Source: Marivita sp046592965
GTDB lineage: Bacteria; Pseudomonadota; Alphaproteobacteria; Rhodobacterales; Rhodobacteraceae
Reading direction: 5' to 3'
DNA: 64,000 nucleotides
Assembly (NCBI RefSeq): GCF_046592965.1
Contig: NZ_JBISBV010000002.1
Location: 451,693-515,692 of the forward strand
Shown one piece after another: positions 42,872 through 52,529 of the stretch. The notes beneath the pieces are model-generated. The model saw only the letters and a list, made by a program, of their open reading frames with translations, was not told the origin of the DNA and made no database searches. The position numbers and the translations under genes are program-made. How positions within the stretch are numbered: position 1 is the first letter of the stretch; each line of letters starts with the position of its first letter.

Positions 42872-45541
42872 ATGTCGTTCAACCAACCCACCCGCCGCGC
42901 GTTTCTGCAAGGTGGTGCCGCCGCATTCGGCGCAACCAACCTCATGGGAACAACCGCGCTGGCCGCGCTCGATCCCAACTCGTTCAGCGAACGCATCTTT
43001 CATGCGACCCATTTCGGCTCCTTCGAAGCCATCGTGCGCGACGGCAAGCTGATCCAGATCGACACCGTCGAGGAAGTCGACAAGCGTCCGACAGCCATGC
43101 TGAAGCTCGGCATTATGGACCGGACCTATGACAAGTCCCGCATCAACTATCCAATGGTGCGCAAGTCCTATCTCGAGGGCTGGGAAACCGGAGACATCAA
43201 GCCCGAGCTGCGCGGCAAGGAAGAATACGTCCAGGTCGACTGGGACACCGTCTGGAGCCTGAGCGCGAAGGCGCTGCTCGATACTGCCGTCAATCATGGC
43301 AACGAGGCGATTTTCAGCTCGTCCTATGGCGGCTGGTCGAACGCGGGCAGCTTCCGCCCCAACGTGCTTCAGGGGCGTCTGATCAACCTGATCGGCGGTT
43401 GCACCAACACGGCTGGCGACTGGTCCGCCGGCGCCTCGCAGGTGTCCTTGCCGCACGTCATCGGCGATATGGAAGTGTACTCCCCGCAATCGGCGTGGGA
43501 AACCATCCGCGACGAATGCGACGTTTTCGTTCTGGTCGGCTGTGATCCGGTCAAGAACAACCGCATCGAATTCACGGTGGCCGACCACGACATGTCGTCG
43601 CGCTGGGAGATGATCCGCGATGCGGGCGTCAAGTTCATCTCGATCAACCCGCAAAAAACCGCCTCTGACGAAGTTCTGGGCGCTGAATGGGTCAAGATCG
43701 TTCCCAACACCGACGTTGCCCTGTTCCTCGGCATGGCCAATCACGTTCTGGAGCAGGGTCTGGAAGACCGTGCCTACATGGACACATACACCGTCGGCGC
43801 GGACAAGTGGATCGCCTACGTCAAGGGCGATACCGACGCCACGCCAAAGACACCCGAATGGGCGTCTGAAATCACCGGTATCGACGCCGACAAGATCCGC
43901 GAAATGGCCGAGCTGTTCGCCAAGTCCAACACCAACATCGCGGGTGCATGGTCGCTGCAACGCGCCCAGCACGGCGAGATGACCCACTGGGCCATCATCA
44001 ACTTTGCCGCGCTGACCGGCAAGATCGGCAAGCCCGGCAGCGGGGTCGGGTTCTCCTGGCACTACGGTGGCGGCGGCATGCCGCAATCGGGCAAGGCAAC
44101 GCCGGTGGGCATGAGCCAGGGCCGGAACTTCGTGAAGACCGTCTGCCCGGCAAGCCGCATCACCGACATGCTGGAAAACCCCGGCAAACAGGTGTTCTAC
44201 AACGGCAACACGCATACCTATCCCGACGTGAAAGTGGTCTTCAACTCCGGCAACAACTTCATGTCGCACCAGCAGGACACCAACCGCCTGATCCGTGCGC
44301 TCGAGAAAGTCGAAACCATCATCAGTGTGGATGTGTGGTGGACAGCGGCGACACGCTGGGCCGACATCGTCATGCCGGCGGCGACGACGCTCGAGCAGGA
44401 CGACATCAGTGTCGGCGGGACGTACTCGAACGACAAGATCTACGCGATGAAGAAAGTGATCGAGCCGATTGGCGACAGCCTGCCGGACTACGAGATCTTC
44501 GAAGGGCTGGCCGACAAGCTGGATATGTGGATGCAGTTCACCGAAGGTGAAGACAAGATGTATCACATCCGCCTTGCCTACGAGGCCACCAGCGCGGCCA
44601 AGCACACTCCGTTCGAGGAATTCTGGGAAAAAGGCTATGCACGTCAGGAGGTGCCGGAGGCAGCTCACAAGTGGACGCGGCACAGCGAATTCTACAACGA
44701 CCCGGAAGGTTCGCCATTGCACACGACATCCGGCAAGATCGAAATGTTCTGCGACGACTTCGCGAAACTCGAGATCGACGATTGCCCCGGCATGCCGATG
44801 TGGATGGAAAAGCACGAATACCTCGGCAATGCCAAGGAAGGCCAGTTGCACGTCGTGTCACCCCACCCGTGGTTCCGCCTGCACAGCCAGATGGATCAGT
44901 CTGAAAAGCTGCGCAGCCTCTACAAGATCCAGGGCCGGGAACCGGTGCGGATCAACACCGAGGACGCCGCATCTCGCGGTATCGAAAACGGTGATCTGGT
45001 CGAGCTTTACAACGACCGCGGTACAGTGATTGCGGGGGCCGTCATCAGCGATGACATCATGCCGGGCGTGGTCTCGATCTATGAGGGCGCGTGGCCGTCA
45101 CTTGACAGCAAGGGGCGCTGCAACTCGGGTCTGGTGAACTTCCTGACCTCGACACAGCCGTCCTCGGGCCTTGCTCAGGCGACAACCGCGAACACAACGT
45201 TGTGCTCCATGCGCAAATGCGAAGACCCCGAAGGTCCGAACCAGGCGTATGAAAAGCCCGCGATCATCGAGGATTACGAGTTGGCGGAAATCGATTACGA
45301 CAAGCTTGGTCTTGACCGGATCTACGAGCTGACCGAGAACCTCTATGCCGACATGGGGCCGGGCGAAAAGCTGTACTATGAGCGGTGCACCGTCTGCCAC
45401 GCGCCACGCGAGGTGACACACTTCTCCAAGCAGCAGTGGAACGGCATCATGCCATCCATGTTCCCGCGCGCCGGATTTGACGAAGCAGAATCCGCGCTTG
45501 TGAAAGACTACCTCATGATGAACGCCTCCGACGCCATGTAG
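42872..45541 (+). CDS. torA: Trimethylamine N-oxide reductase TorA with C-terminal cytochrome c motif
   Basis: The 889-residue periplasmic molybdopterin enzyme reduces TMAO to trimethylamine in anaerobic respiration. It has a Tat signal (TRRAFLQGGAAAFGA), the region of the Mo-ligand Ser (SSYGGWSNAG), and further DMSO-reductase-family motifs (VLVGCDPVKNN; FSWHYGGGGMPQ; VWWTAATRWADIVMPAATTLEQDD). After about residue 820 comes an extra domain with a haem-c site CTVCH (839-843) and a MPSMFPRAG segment for a possible axial Met. This resembles the monohaem C-terminal domain of TorC/TorY. No torC or torD is nearby. Family members are usually about 50-60 residues shorter. Confidence 0.93.
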   Translation: MSFNQPTRRAFLQGGAAAFGATNLMGTTALAALDPNSFSERIFHATHFGSFEAIVRDGKLIQIDTVEEVDKRPTAMLKLGIMDRTYDKSRINYPMVRKSYLEGWETGDIKPELRGKEEYVQVDWDTVWSLSAKALLDTAVNHGNEAIFSSSYGGWSNAGSFRPNVLQGRLINLIGGCTNTAGDWSAGASQVSLPHVIGDMEVYSPQSAWETIRDECDVFVLVGCDPVKNNRIEFTVADHDMSSRWEMIRDAGVKFISINPQKTASDEVLGAEWVKIVPNTDVALFLGMANHVLEQGLEDRAYMDTYTVGADKWIAYVKGDTDATPKTPEWASEITGIDADKIREMAELFAKSNTNIAGAWSLQRAQHGEMTHWAIINFAALTGKIGKPGSGVGFSWHYGGGGMPQSGKATPVGMSQGRNFVKTVCPASRITDMLENPGKQVFYNGNTHTYPDVKVVFNSGNNFMSHQQDTNRLIRALEKVETIISVDVWWTAATRWADIVMPAATTLEQDDISVGGTYSNDKIYAMKKVIEPIGDSLPDYEIFEGLADKLDMWMQFTEGEDKMYHIRLAYEATSAAKHTPFEEFWEKGYARQEVPEAAHKWTRHSEFYNDPEGSPLHTTSGKIEMFCDDFAKLEIDDCPGMPMWMEKHEYLGNAKEGQLHVVSPHPWFRLHSQMDQSEKLRSLYKIQGREPVRINTEDAASRGIENGDLVELYNDRGTVIAGAVISDDIMPGVVSIYEGAWPSLDSKGRCNSGLVNFLTSTQPSSGLAQATTANTTLCSMRKCEDPEGPNQAYEKPAIIEDYELAEIDYDKLGLDRIYELTENLYADMGPGEKLYYERCTVCHAPREVTHFSKQQWNGIMPSMFPRAGFDEAESALVKDYLMMNASDAM

Positions 45542-45554
45542 CGTCAGCGGCACA

Positions 45555-45587
45555 GCAGGCGGCCTTTGCCTCCCTTGGGCCGCCTGC
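45555..45587 (+). terminator. Terminator hairpin after torA
   Basis: GCAGGCGGCC and GGCCGCCTGC form a 10-bp stem with a 13-nt loop. There is no T-run. It separates torA from the molybdenum cofactor genes, although read-through remains possible. Confidence 0.6.
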
Positions 45588-45629
45588 ACCAAATCTACCC
45601 ACTCCCTATCTGTGGCAAGGAACAAGCAG

Positions 45630-46904
45630 ATGCACATGGACAGAACCATCGGCGGCTGCGGCTGCGACAGCATTGCGGCAACCGGCGATCTGACCAGCGT
45701 GGACGACGCGCTGGCCTGTGCGTTGCAACAGGTCACAGAGCTGACCGGAACCGACCGGGTATCGCTGGATGACGCGATGGGCCGGATCACGGCGCAGCCC
45801 CTCGTCGCTCCGGCCGCCCTGCCACTGTTTGACAATTCCGCAATGGACGGCTTTGCTTTTCGTCGCTCCGATCTTGACGGGCGGTGCTGTTTGCCGGTGG
45901 CGGGCACCGTTGCCGCTGGCGATGCACCACGCGATTTGCCTCCGGGAACCGCGTTGCGCATTTTCACCGGCGCGCCGTTGCCCACAAGTGCGGACACGGT
46001 GGTGATGATCGAGGCGTGCATCGACAAGGGAACCAAGGTGCATATCGAAACTGCCCCCGCGCGTGGTGCTAACATGCGCCTCAAGGGGAGCGATCAGGCC
46101 GAGGGTCAGACGATCATCGCCACCCGTACCCGCGTTGCGCCGCACCATATCGGTCTTCTGGCCGCCAATGGTGTCACCCATGTCGAGGTGGTCCGCCGCC
46201 CGCGAGTGGCGGTATTTTCAACCGGAGACGAACTGGGCCACGGTCCGCTCGGGCCTGGCCAAATCCCCGACGCCAACCGCCCCATGCTGCGCGCGCTTTT
46301 GCGGCAGGCGGGGGCGGATATCTGCGATCTTGGCGTTCTTCCCGATGATATGAAGACGACCGCGAGAGCGCTGGGTGCCTTGAACGACAGGTTTGATCTG
46401 ATCGTGACAACCGGCGCCGTGTCGATGGGCGGTAAGGACCATATTCAGGCGGCGCTCGTTGCTGCTGGCGGCACCGTCAAGGGCTGGCGCGTGGCATTGA
46501 AACCCGGCAAGCCGGTGCTTTTTGGCACCTTGGAGCGTGCGGCGTTTACCGGTCTTCCGGGCAATCCCTTTGCCGTCCATGTTGGCTTTCACCTGTTTCT
46601 CAGTGCCCAATTGGCGCGCCTGACGGGCCGCACGCCACGCCCGTTCGCCTCGGTTCCCGCGATTGCGGGCTTTGACTGGTCGCGCAAGACCGGACGCGCC
46701 GAAGTGTTTCCGGTGCGGCGGCTTGGCTATGACGACATGGGCCGCCCGGTGCTGGAGCGTTTGGGAAACAGCGTGTCCGCGACACTCTTGCCGCTGACGG
46801 CCGCGGACGGGCTCGCCATGGTCGCGGCCGATTGCGCCAACGTCACCAACGGCGCGCCGCTGACCTGGCACCCCTTCTGCCAAGCGGAGGCGGGAGATGC
46901 TTGA
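45630..46904 (+). CDS. moeA: Molybdopterin molybdenumtransferase MoeA
   Basis: The 424-residue protein inserts molybdate into adenylylated molybdopterin. It shows the conserved FDNSAMDGFAF motif, the GAPLPTSADTVVMIE segment, VAVFSTGDEL and the TTGAVSMGGKDH loop, followed by the C-terminal beta domain. AAGGAA lies 7 nt before the ATG at 45630; an upstream GTG at 45612 lacks such a site. The placement after torA makes sense because TorA needs the bis-MGD cofactor. It overlaps moaA by 8 nt. Confidence 0.93.
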   Translation: MHMDRTIGGCGCDSIAATGDLTSVDDALACALQQVTELTGTDRVSLDDAMGRITAQPLVAPAALPLFDNSAMDGFAFRRSDLDGRCCLPVAGTVAAGDAPRDLPPGTALRIFTGAPLPTSADTVVMIEACIDKGTKVHIETAPARGANMRLKGSDQAEGQTIIATRTRVAPHHIGLLAANGVTHVEVVRRPRVAVFSTGDELGHGPLGPGQIPDANRPMLRALLRQAGADICDLGVLPDDMKTTARALGALNDRFDLIVTTGAVSMGGKDHIQAALVAAGGTVKGWRVALKPGKPVLFGTLERAAFTGLPGNPFAVHVGFHLFLSAQLARLTGRTPRPFASVPAIAGFDWSRKTGRAEVFPVRRLGYDDMGRPVLERLGNSVSATLLPLTAADGLAMVAADCANVTNGAPLTWHPFCQAEAGDA

Positions 46905-47907
46905 TTGCTCGACCGCGACCGTGCCGCTGACCGACGGTTTTGGCCGCAGCGTCAGCTATCTGCGTCTGTCAGTCACCGACCGCTGCGATCTGCGCTGTAC
47001 CTATTGCATGGCCGAAAAGATGGTTTTCCTGCCCAAGCGGGACGTGCTGACGCTCGAGGAACTGGCGCGGCTCAGCGATGTGTTCATTCGCAACGGCGTG
47101 CGCAAACTGCGGATTACCGGCGGCGAGCCTCTGGTGCGGCGTGATGTGATGGACCTGTTTCGCGATCTGTCGCGCCATCTTGCAACCGGTGCGCTGGACG
47201 AATTGACCCTGACCACCAATGGCACGCTGCTCGCCCGTCACGCCGACGCGCTTGCTGCCTGCGGGGTGCGCCGGGTCAATGTCTCGCTCGACACGCTTGA
47301 TCCGGCGCGCTACCGCGCGGTGACGCGGCTGGGCGATATCAATCGCGTTCTGACCGGTATCCAAGCCGCCAGGGAGGCGGGGCTGAAGGTCAAGCTGAAC
47401 GCAGTGGCCAGCCGTGGCGCATTTGAAGAAGAATTGGACGACCTGATCCGCTTTGCGCATGACGGAGATCTGGACCTCACACTGATCGAGGAGATGCCGC
47501 TCGGCGACACCGGTCAGGACCGGAGCGAAACCGGGCTTTCGCTGCGCCATCTGCAAAATCAACTGGCCGCGCGCTGGACCCTGACGCCGCATCGCCACAC
47601 GACCGGCGGCCCGGCGCGCTATATGCGGGTGGCGGAAACCGGCGGGATCCTGGGCTTCATCTCTCCGATGTCGTGCAACTTTTGCGCGCTTTGCAACCGC
47701 GTGCGGGTCAGTTGTACGGGGCGGCTTTACACATGCATGGGCGACGAAGGCTCTGTCGATTTGCGCGCACCTCTGCGCCACTCCGATCACGCCACACTCA
47801 CGGCCATCACGCAGGCGCTCAAAGCCAAGCCCGAGCGTCACGCATTTGACGCCACACGTCTGGAAAGGCCGGCCATAGCGCGGCATATGTCCACACTTGG
47901 CGGGTGA
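46897..47907 (+). CDS. moaA: GTP 3',8-cyclase MoaA
   Basis: The 336-residue radical SAM enzyme catalyses the first step of molybdopterin synthesis from GTP. The N-terminal Fe-S site is CDLRCTYCM. The C-terminal cluster is CNFCALCNRVRVSCTG. The protein ends with the essential Gly-Gly (STLGG). ITGGEPLVRRD is the SAM-contacting GGEP motif. It overlaps moeA, so the two are co-translated and serve the neighbouring TMAO reductase. Confidence 0.95.
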   Translation: MLDCSTATVPLTDGFGRSVSYLRLSVTDRCDLRCTYCMAEKMVFLPKRDVLTLEELARLSDVFIRNGVRKLRITGGEPLVRRDVMDLFRDLSRHLATGALDELTLTTNGTLLARHADALAACGVRRVNVSLDTLDPARYRAVTRLGDINRVLTGIQAAREAGLKVKLNAVASRGAFEEELDDLIRFAHDGDLDLTLIEEMPLGDTGQDRSETGLSLRHLQNQLAARWTLTPHRHTTGGPARYMRVAETGGILGFISPMSCNFCALCNRVRVSCTGRLYTCMGDEGSVDLRAPLRHSDHATLTAITQALKAKPERHAFDATRLERPAIARHMSTLGG

Positions 47908-47984
47908 CGCAGAACGTTTTATGTAGAGCGGAACAGCATCTGCACATCTCTATTGCCAAACTCCAGCACACAGAAGGATTTCAC

Positions 47985-48302
47985 ATGAGCAAGCATTTAC
48001 CGGGCGCGGCAGGCGAACTGGCCGAAACGAACCCGTCGGTTTGGGACGCCTATTCCGCCTTGGGCGAAGCCACCGCAATGGCTGGCGACCTGACGGATCG
48101 CGAACGCCGTCTGGTCAAGCTCGCGCTGTCGATCGGCGCGCGCTCTGAGGGGGCGGTTCACTCGCACACACGGCGCGGGCTCGAAGAAGACATTCCGGCC
48201 AGGGATTTGCACCAGGTCGCCTTGCTTGCGATCGGACCGCTTGGCTTGCCGCGCGCGGTCGCCGCAGGGACGTGGATTTCCGACGTCACCGACGAAAAGT
48301 AA
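47985..48302 (+). CDS. Carboxymuconolactone decarboxylase/AhpD-like family protein
   Basis: The 105-residue helical protein (SVWDAYSALGEATAMAGDLTDRERRLVKLALSIGAR) has the CMD core but lacks the CxxC of true AhpD. In its place is EGAVHSHTRRG, with His residues as in decarboxylase-type members. AAGGA lies 8 nt before the ATG at 47985; the frame opens earlier, at 47904, but overlaps moaA. Function is unknown. It follows the cofactor genes, so it may be part of the same unit. Confidence 0.82.
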   Translation: MSKHLPGAAGELAETNPSVWDAYSALGEATAMAGDLTDRERRLVKLALSIGARSEGAVHSHTRRGLEEDIPARDLHQVALLAIGPLGLPRAVAAGTWISDVTDEK

Positions 48303-48317
48303 CTCCTGCGCGCCCGA

Positions 48318-50003
48318 TCAGCCCGGTTTGGTATCCTCCGGGGCGCGGTCGGGCCAAAACCGGACACCGGGGCGCGCGCGACCGCCACCCAGCGCCGCAA
48401 CGGTGCCATCGGCGCGCCAGCAGGCGGCTCCTTCCATCGTGCCGTCGGGATGTCTGGCAATCGCGTTCATGCCGCCGCCGACATGAGGCATCACGCGGAC
48501 GGAGTGACCGCGTGCGCGCAGCGCGTCGGCCTGCGGCTCAAGTGGCTTCTCGATTTCAAGATCGTGGCCTTCGGTCCAGATGCGGGGTGCCTCGATCGCC
48601 TGTTGCAGGGTCATGCCGTGGTCGATCAGGTTGACGATGGTCTGGAATGCCGACGGGAAAATCCGCAACCCTCCGGGCAGGCCAAGCGCCCAGCGTAAGG
48701 CGCCGTTCTTCAGGATCATCATCGGTGCCATGGACGTCGGCACCCTTTTGCCCGGCGCAACCGACAGGGCGCGGCCGGGGTGGGGATCAAAGTTCATCAT
48801 GTAATTGTTGGGAATGATCCCGGTGCCGGGCACGACAAAGCGCGCGCCGAACAGGCCGTTGATGGTATGCGTGGCCGATACGACATTGCCCTCGCCATCA
48901 GCGACGGTGATATGGGTTGTGTCGTGGCTTTCGTATCCGCCCCTCACCGGTGTGGGGGCCGCCACATCGCGCAGCCGGGACTGCGATTGCTCGGCATAGG
49001 CTTTGGAGATCAGCTTTTCGACTGGCACGTCGATAAAGTCCGGATCGCCGCTGGCGGCGCGCCGGTCCTCGAACCCGATGCGCAAGACCTCGGCCAGCAG
49101 GTGCAGCCCGTCTGCCGACCCAAAGCCAAGTCGCGCCACATCATGCGGCTCCAGTAGGTTGAGCATTTGTGCGATATGCACGCCGGAGGATGCGGGCGGC
49201 GGTGGGCCGATGATGTCAAAGCTGCGATACGTGCCGTGGATTACAGAGCGTTCGCGCGTCTTGTATCTGGCCAGATCGTCTTGCGTGACCCATCCGGCAT
49301 CGTCACCGCCGGTGGCGATCCGCTCGGCCATGGCGGCACCCAGCGCGCCGCCATGCAGCGCCGCCGCGCCCTCTTGCGCGATCAGGCGCAGCGATTGCGC
49401 AAAGTCGCCCTGAACCAGACGGCTGCCAGCCGGGCAGGGCGCACCGCCGGGCAGGAACAGGTCGGAAATGGCGCGATCAAGCGCCAGATCCTCGGCGCCT
49501 TCGGTGATGGCCCCCTCCAGATAGGGTGTGACGATGAACCCGCGTTCGGCAAGACGGATCGCGGGTTCGATGACATCGGCAAACGGCAGCTTTCCCCAGC
49601 GGTCGTGCATCTCGCACCACGCCGCCAGATTTCCCGGCACGGCAACCGCAGACGCCCCGAGCGCAGAGCGACGGTTGCGCGTTTCCATGTGGTTGGGCGG
49701 AGTGTCGGAGACCGGATCGTAGATGTCGGGCGTGGTGCTGGCGGCGGCGTGGGCCAATCCGTCGATCACCGTGTGCGTGCCATCGGACAGGCGAATATGC
49801 GCCAGACCACCGCCCGCGATTCCCACCATCATCGGCTCCACCACGCACAGCGCCAGCATCGCCCCGACGGCCGCATCCACCGCCGTACCCCCTGCGGCTA
49901 GGATTTCGTAACCCGCCGCGGTTCCAAGGGGATGGTTCGTCACGACCATCCCGCCCGATCCAAGCGCCGGGGTTTTTTCGCAGCTGAAAGGGAGCTGGGA
50001 CAT
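48318..50003 (-). CDS. ggt: Gamma-glutamyltransferase family protein
   Basis: The 561-residue N-terminal nucleophile hydrolase is made as a precursor that cleaves itself before a Thr (DTTHITVADGEGNVVS). Other family features are the N-terminal GMVVTNHPLGTAAGYEILAAGGTAVDAAVGAML and the oxyanion-type APMMILKNGALRWALGLPGG. No signal peptide is visible, so it is probably cytoplasmic, unlike E. coli Ggt. It lies downstream of and co-directional with a GntR regulator, and divergent from a TRAP operon. It may release glutamate from, or hydrolyse an amide in, the imported substrate. Confidence 0.9.
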   Translation of the reverse strand: MSQLPFSCEKTPALGSGGMVVTNHPLGTAAGYEILAAGGTAVDAAVGAMLALCVVEPMMVGIAGGGLAHIRLSDGTHTVIDGLAHAAASTTPDIYDPVSDTPPNHMETRNRRSALGASAVAVPGNLAAWCEMHDRWGKLPFADVIEPAIRLAERGFIVTPYLEGAITEGAEDLALDRAISDLFLPGGAPCPAGSRLVQGDFAQSLRLIAQEGAAALHGGALGAAMAERIATGGDDAGWVTQDDLARYKTRERSVIHGTYRSFDIIGPPPPASSGVHIAQMLNLLEPHDVARLGFGSADGLHLLAEVLRIGFEDRRAASGDPDFIDVPVEKLISKAYAEQSQSRLRDVAAPTPVRGGYESHDTTHITVADGEGNVVSATHTINGLFGARFVVPGTGIIPNNYMMNFDPHPGRALSVAPGKRVPTSMAPMMILKNGALRWALGLPGGLRIFPSAFQTIVNLIDHGMTLQQAIEAPRIWTEGHDLEIEKPLEPQADALRARGHSVRVMPHVGGGMNAIARHPDGTMEGAACWRADGTVAALGGGRARPGVRFWPDRAPEDTKPG

Positions 50004-50018
50004 GGACGTTTCCTTTCT

Positions 50019-50738
50019 CTAGAAGCCCGATCTTGATGGTCCGGCATCGGCCAGGGCGGCCACGACCCGCGGCATGGAGCCAAGGTGTTCCTTGGTGATC
50101 TCCAGCGCCCGGCTTTCATCATGTGCGGCCAATGCATCGGCAAGCGCGCGGTGCATGGTGCCTTCGCGCTGCTTGGGCACGCCCAACTGAAACGAGAGCA
50201 TGGCCACACGGGTCAGGTTGGCCCGCAGATTTTCGAACACCTGATTGAGCACCGCGTTCCCCGCGGTTCTGACAATCGTTTCGTGGAACCGGTGGTTGAG
50301 ATCGGCAAACGCCAGAAAATCATCCTCGGCGATCGTCGCGTGTTTGTCGCACAGATCAAAGAGAAGTTGGGGAATAGGGGCTTTTTCCCGACAGATGCGA
50401 CTCACGGCATGGCTTTCGACCATCAGGCGCACATCGTAAAGGTCGAACAATTCGTTGGTCGAGATCGGCTTGACCATCGCGCCACGGCGCGGATGCAAGA
50501 CAAGAAACCCTTCGGCCGCAAGACGACTGAGAGCCTCGCGCACCGGCGTGCGCGACACGCCTGTGGCCTTCGTCGCCATCGCTTCTTCGATGAATTCGCC
50601 GGGCGGGAAATCGCCGCTCAAGATCCCCTTGCGCAGCCCGTCATAGGCGCGCTGGCGTGCCGACAATCCCTTCGACTCAGCTCTCCGATGGGCCGGTGGA
50701 GAACCGTCAGCGTTCAGTGTCGTGTCGGATTGGGTCAT
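50019..50738 (-). CDS. GntR family regulator, FCD type
   Basis: The protein has about 239 residues from the ATG at 50738. A winged helix (RQRAYDGLRKGILSGDFPPGEFIEEAMATKATGVSRTPVREALSRLAAEGFL) is followed by a helical FCD effector domain (FADLNHRFHETIVRTAGNAVL) with His residues for metal/effector binding. The frame opens further upstream (50909), but that extension is not protein-like. A TTGTATACAT site lies in the gap before the TRAP operon. It probably represses ggt and the divergent TRAP genes. Confidence 0.92.
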   Translation of the reverse strand: MTQSDTTLNADGSPPAHRRAESKGLSARQRAYDGLRKGILSGDFPPGEFIEEAMATKATGVSRTPVREALSRLAAEGFLVLHPRRGAMVKPISTNELFDLYDVRLMVESHAVSRICREKAPIPQLLFDLCDKHATIAEDDFLAFADLNHRFHETIVRTAGNAVLNQVFENLRANLTRVAMLSFQLGVPKQREGTMHRALADALAAHDESRALEITKEHLGSMPRVVAALADAGPSRSGF

Positions 50739-50802
50739 GGCGCAACTCGCTCTGCCACAGGCACGGGTGAAAATTTCTCTGGACTCAAAGCGCGTCCTCC
50801 TC

Positions 50803-50812
50803 TTGTATACAT
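50803..50812. promoter_or_regulatory. GntR-type operator candidate
   Basis: TTGTATACAT is close to the palindrome TTGTATACAA bound by many FCD-type GntR regulators. It sits 65 bp upstream of the gntR start and 156 bp before the TRAP binding-protein gene. Its place in the divergent region supports control in both directions. Confidence 0.6.
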
Positions 50813-50967
50813 GGTGTGCACATTCTGACCAACACAAGTTTTTCGGGGTGTGCCTCGCAAAAATCGCACCGGTTCGGGGCAAACTAGCTGTTTTTGTCCG
50901 CTGATCCACGCACGAACAATCAGACCCGGAAAACCGGGCGCATCACCAACATTCGGAGGACACCAGA

Positions 50968-51963
50968 ATGAACAAAGTTATCAAGTTTTCCCTTGCTGCG
51001 GCGGTCGCGCTTGGCATGGGCGGTATGGCCAGCGCCGAGACGACCTGGCGCATGGCAACCAAAATGCCGGTCGACAGCCCCGAAGGAAAGGTATTCCAAC
51101 GGTTTGCGGAGTTGACCGAAGAATACACCGACGGTGAATTGAAAATCGACGTTTACCCGAACGAGCAGCTTGGCAAGGAAGACGCCGTGCTGGAACAGTT
51201 GCAGGCGGGCATCGTCAATATTTACGCCGAGGGCTATTCCTACATGCGCAAATGGGCGCCCGAAGTGTCATGGATGACACCGGCTTTCGTCTTTGATGAT
51301 TACGACCACTGGGTCCGGTTCATGGAGACCGATCTCGTCAAAAGCTGGTTCGACAAGGCGGCGGCTGAATCCGGCGTCGGGCCGCTTGGCAATCCGACGG
51401 CGATCCTGCGCGGCCCGTTCCGGGTGATGGTGTCCAACAAACCGGTCGAAACGCTGGAGGACGTGCAGGGTCTGAAAATGCGGATGCACCCGGAAAAGCT
51501 CGCCATTGCGATCTGGAGCCATCTTGGCGCGGAAGTCATCACCCTGCCGTGGACGGAAGTTTACCAATCGATCCAGAAAGACATCGTGCAGGCGGTGAAT
51601 TCGCCCATCGCACTGGTGGAATCGATGCGCTTCAACGAAGTTGCCCCCTATATTTCGCGTCACAACGAATATTGGCAGTCTGTTGGCTTCATGATGAACC
51701 TCGACGCGTATGACGCGCTTGACGAGGACACCCGCGAAGGTCTGTTGCGCGCCTATGAAGAGGCAGGGACCTATTCGCAGGAGATCATGGGCGACGTTGC
51801 CGAATCCAGCATCAAGTCAATGGTCGATGCAGGTGCCACCTATCAGGAGATCGACACCGGTCCGTTCATCGAAAAGATGCAAAGCTTCTATGAAGGGCTG
51901 GCGGCGGATGGTGAATTGCCCGAGGGCTACCTCGAGGCCGTCGAAGCGACCCGCTCGAAATGA
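50968..51963 (+). CDS. TRAP transporter substrate-binding protein (DctP family)
   Basis: The 331-residue periplasmic protein has a signal peptide ending near GMASA. The mature protein shows the DctP pattern TTWRMATKMPVDSPEGKVFQRFAELTEE, EQLGKEDAVLEQLQAGIVNIYAEG and LEDVQGLKMRMHPEKL, the last containing the Arg that usually binds a substrate carboxylate. GGAGGA precedes the ATG. It is the first gene of an operon with the permeases, an RraA-like protein and a 2-hydroxyacid dehydrogenase, so a hydroxy- or oxo-acid substrate is likely. Confidence 0.93.
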   Translation: MNKVIKFSLAAAVALGMGGMASAETTWRMATKMPVDSPEGKVFQRFAELTEEYTDGELKIDVYPNEQLGKEDAVLEQLQAGIVNIYAEGYSYMRKWAPEVSWMTPAFVFDDYDHWVRFMETDLVKSWFDKAAAESGVGPLGNPTAILRGPFRVMVSNKPVETLEDVQGLKMRMHPEKLAIAIWSHLGAEVITLPWTEVYQSIQKDIVQAVNSPIALVESMRFNEVAPYISRHNEYWQSVGFMMNLDAYDALDEDTREGLLRAYEEAGTYSQEIMGDVAESSIKSMVDAGATYQEIDTGPFIEKMQSFYEGLAADGELPEGYLEAVEATRSK

Positions 51964-52526
51964 TCGCCTTTCGCGATATCGAACCCAAGGGTGCCCTGCA
52001 GGGCGCCCTTCTTGCCGCCGACCGGTTCACCTGGAACCTCGGCGGCGTGTTCCAGTGGATCTGCAACATTTGTCTGTTGGTGATGCTGGTGCTGACCGCC
52101 GTGACGATCATCGGTCGGCCGCTGGGCTTCTCGGCTTATTGGATCTGGCCCTGGACGATGGTGTTTTTCGTCTGGCTGTCGTTCTTCGGGTTCTTCGCGA
52201 TTTTCGTTCGTCTCAAGGACGTGCGGATCGACTTTGTCGCCAATCACATGGGGCGCTTTGGCTATCCGATCACGCGCGTCGTTTCGGACCTTTCGGCATT
52301 GGCGATCTGCTCCGTGCTGCTGTGGCAGATGCCCACCGTCATCGCCACGTCACGCGGCTTTGTGGATGGTGCGATCCTGCCCGGCGGCGAGGAATTGTTC
52401 CGCCAGGCCCTGTCGATCCCGCTGTTCATCTCGTCGGCGCTCATCGTCCTGACGGCGCTTGTCGATCTGGGCAAGATGATCGTCGGGCTGCCTGAAAACA
52501 TCACCGAACATCATCCAGAGGCCTGA
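51960..52526 (+). CDS. TRAP transporter small permease subunit (DctQ family)
   Basis: The 188-residue protein has four membrane helices (FQWICNICLLVMLVLTAVTII; YWIWPWTMVFFVWLSFFGFFAIFVR, which contains the conserved DctQ core; two more toward the C-terminus). The ATG overlaps the binding-protein stop codon by 4 nt, and the large subunit starts 3 nt after its stop. Family membership is clear from length, topology and neighbours. Confidence 0.9.
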   Translation: MIAFRDIEPKGALQGALLAADRFTWNLGGVFQWICNICLLVMLVLTAVTIIGRPLGFSAYWIWPWTMVFFVWLSFFGFFAIFVRLKDVRIDFVANHMGRFGYPITRVVSDLSALAICSVLLWQMPTVIATSRGFVDGAILPGGEELFRQALSIPLFISSALIVLTALVDLGKMIVGLPENITEHHPEA

Positions 52527-52529
52527 ACA

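Noticed and set aside
42569..44851. 760-codon frame opposite torA
   Set aside because: It is long only because GC-rich codon bias keeps the antisense frame open. The plus-strand product is clearly TorA.
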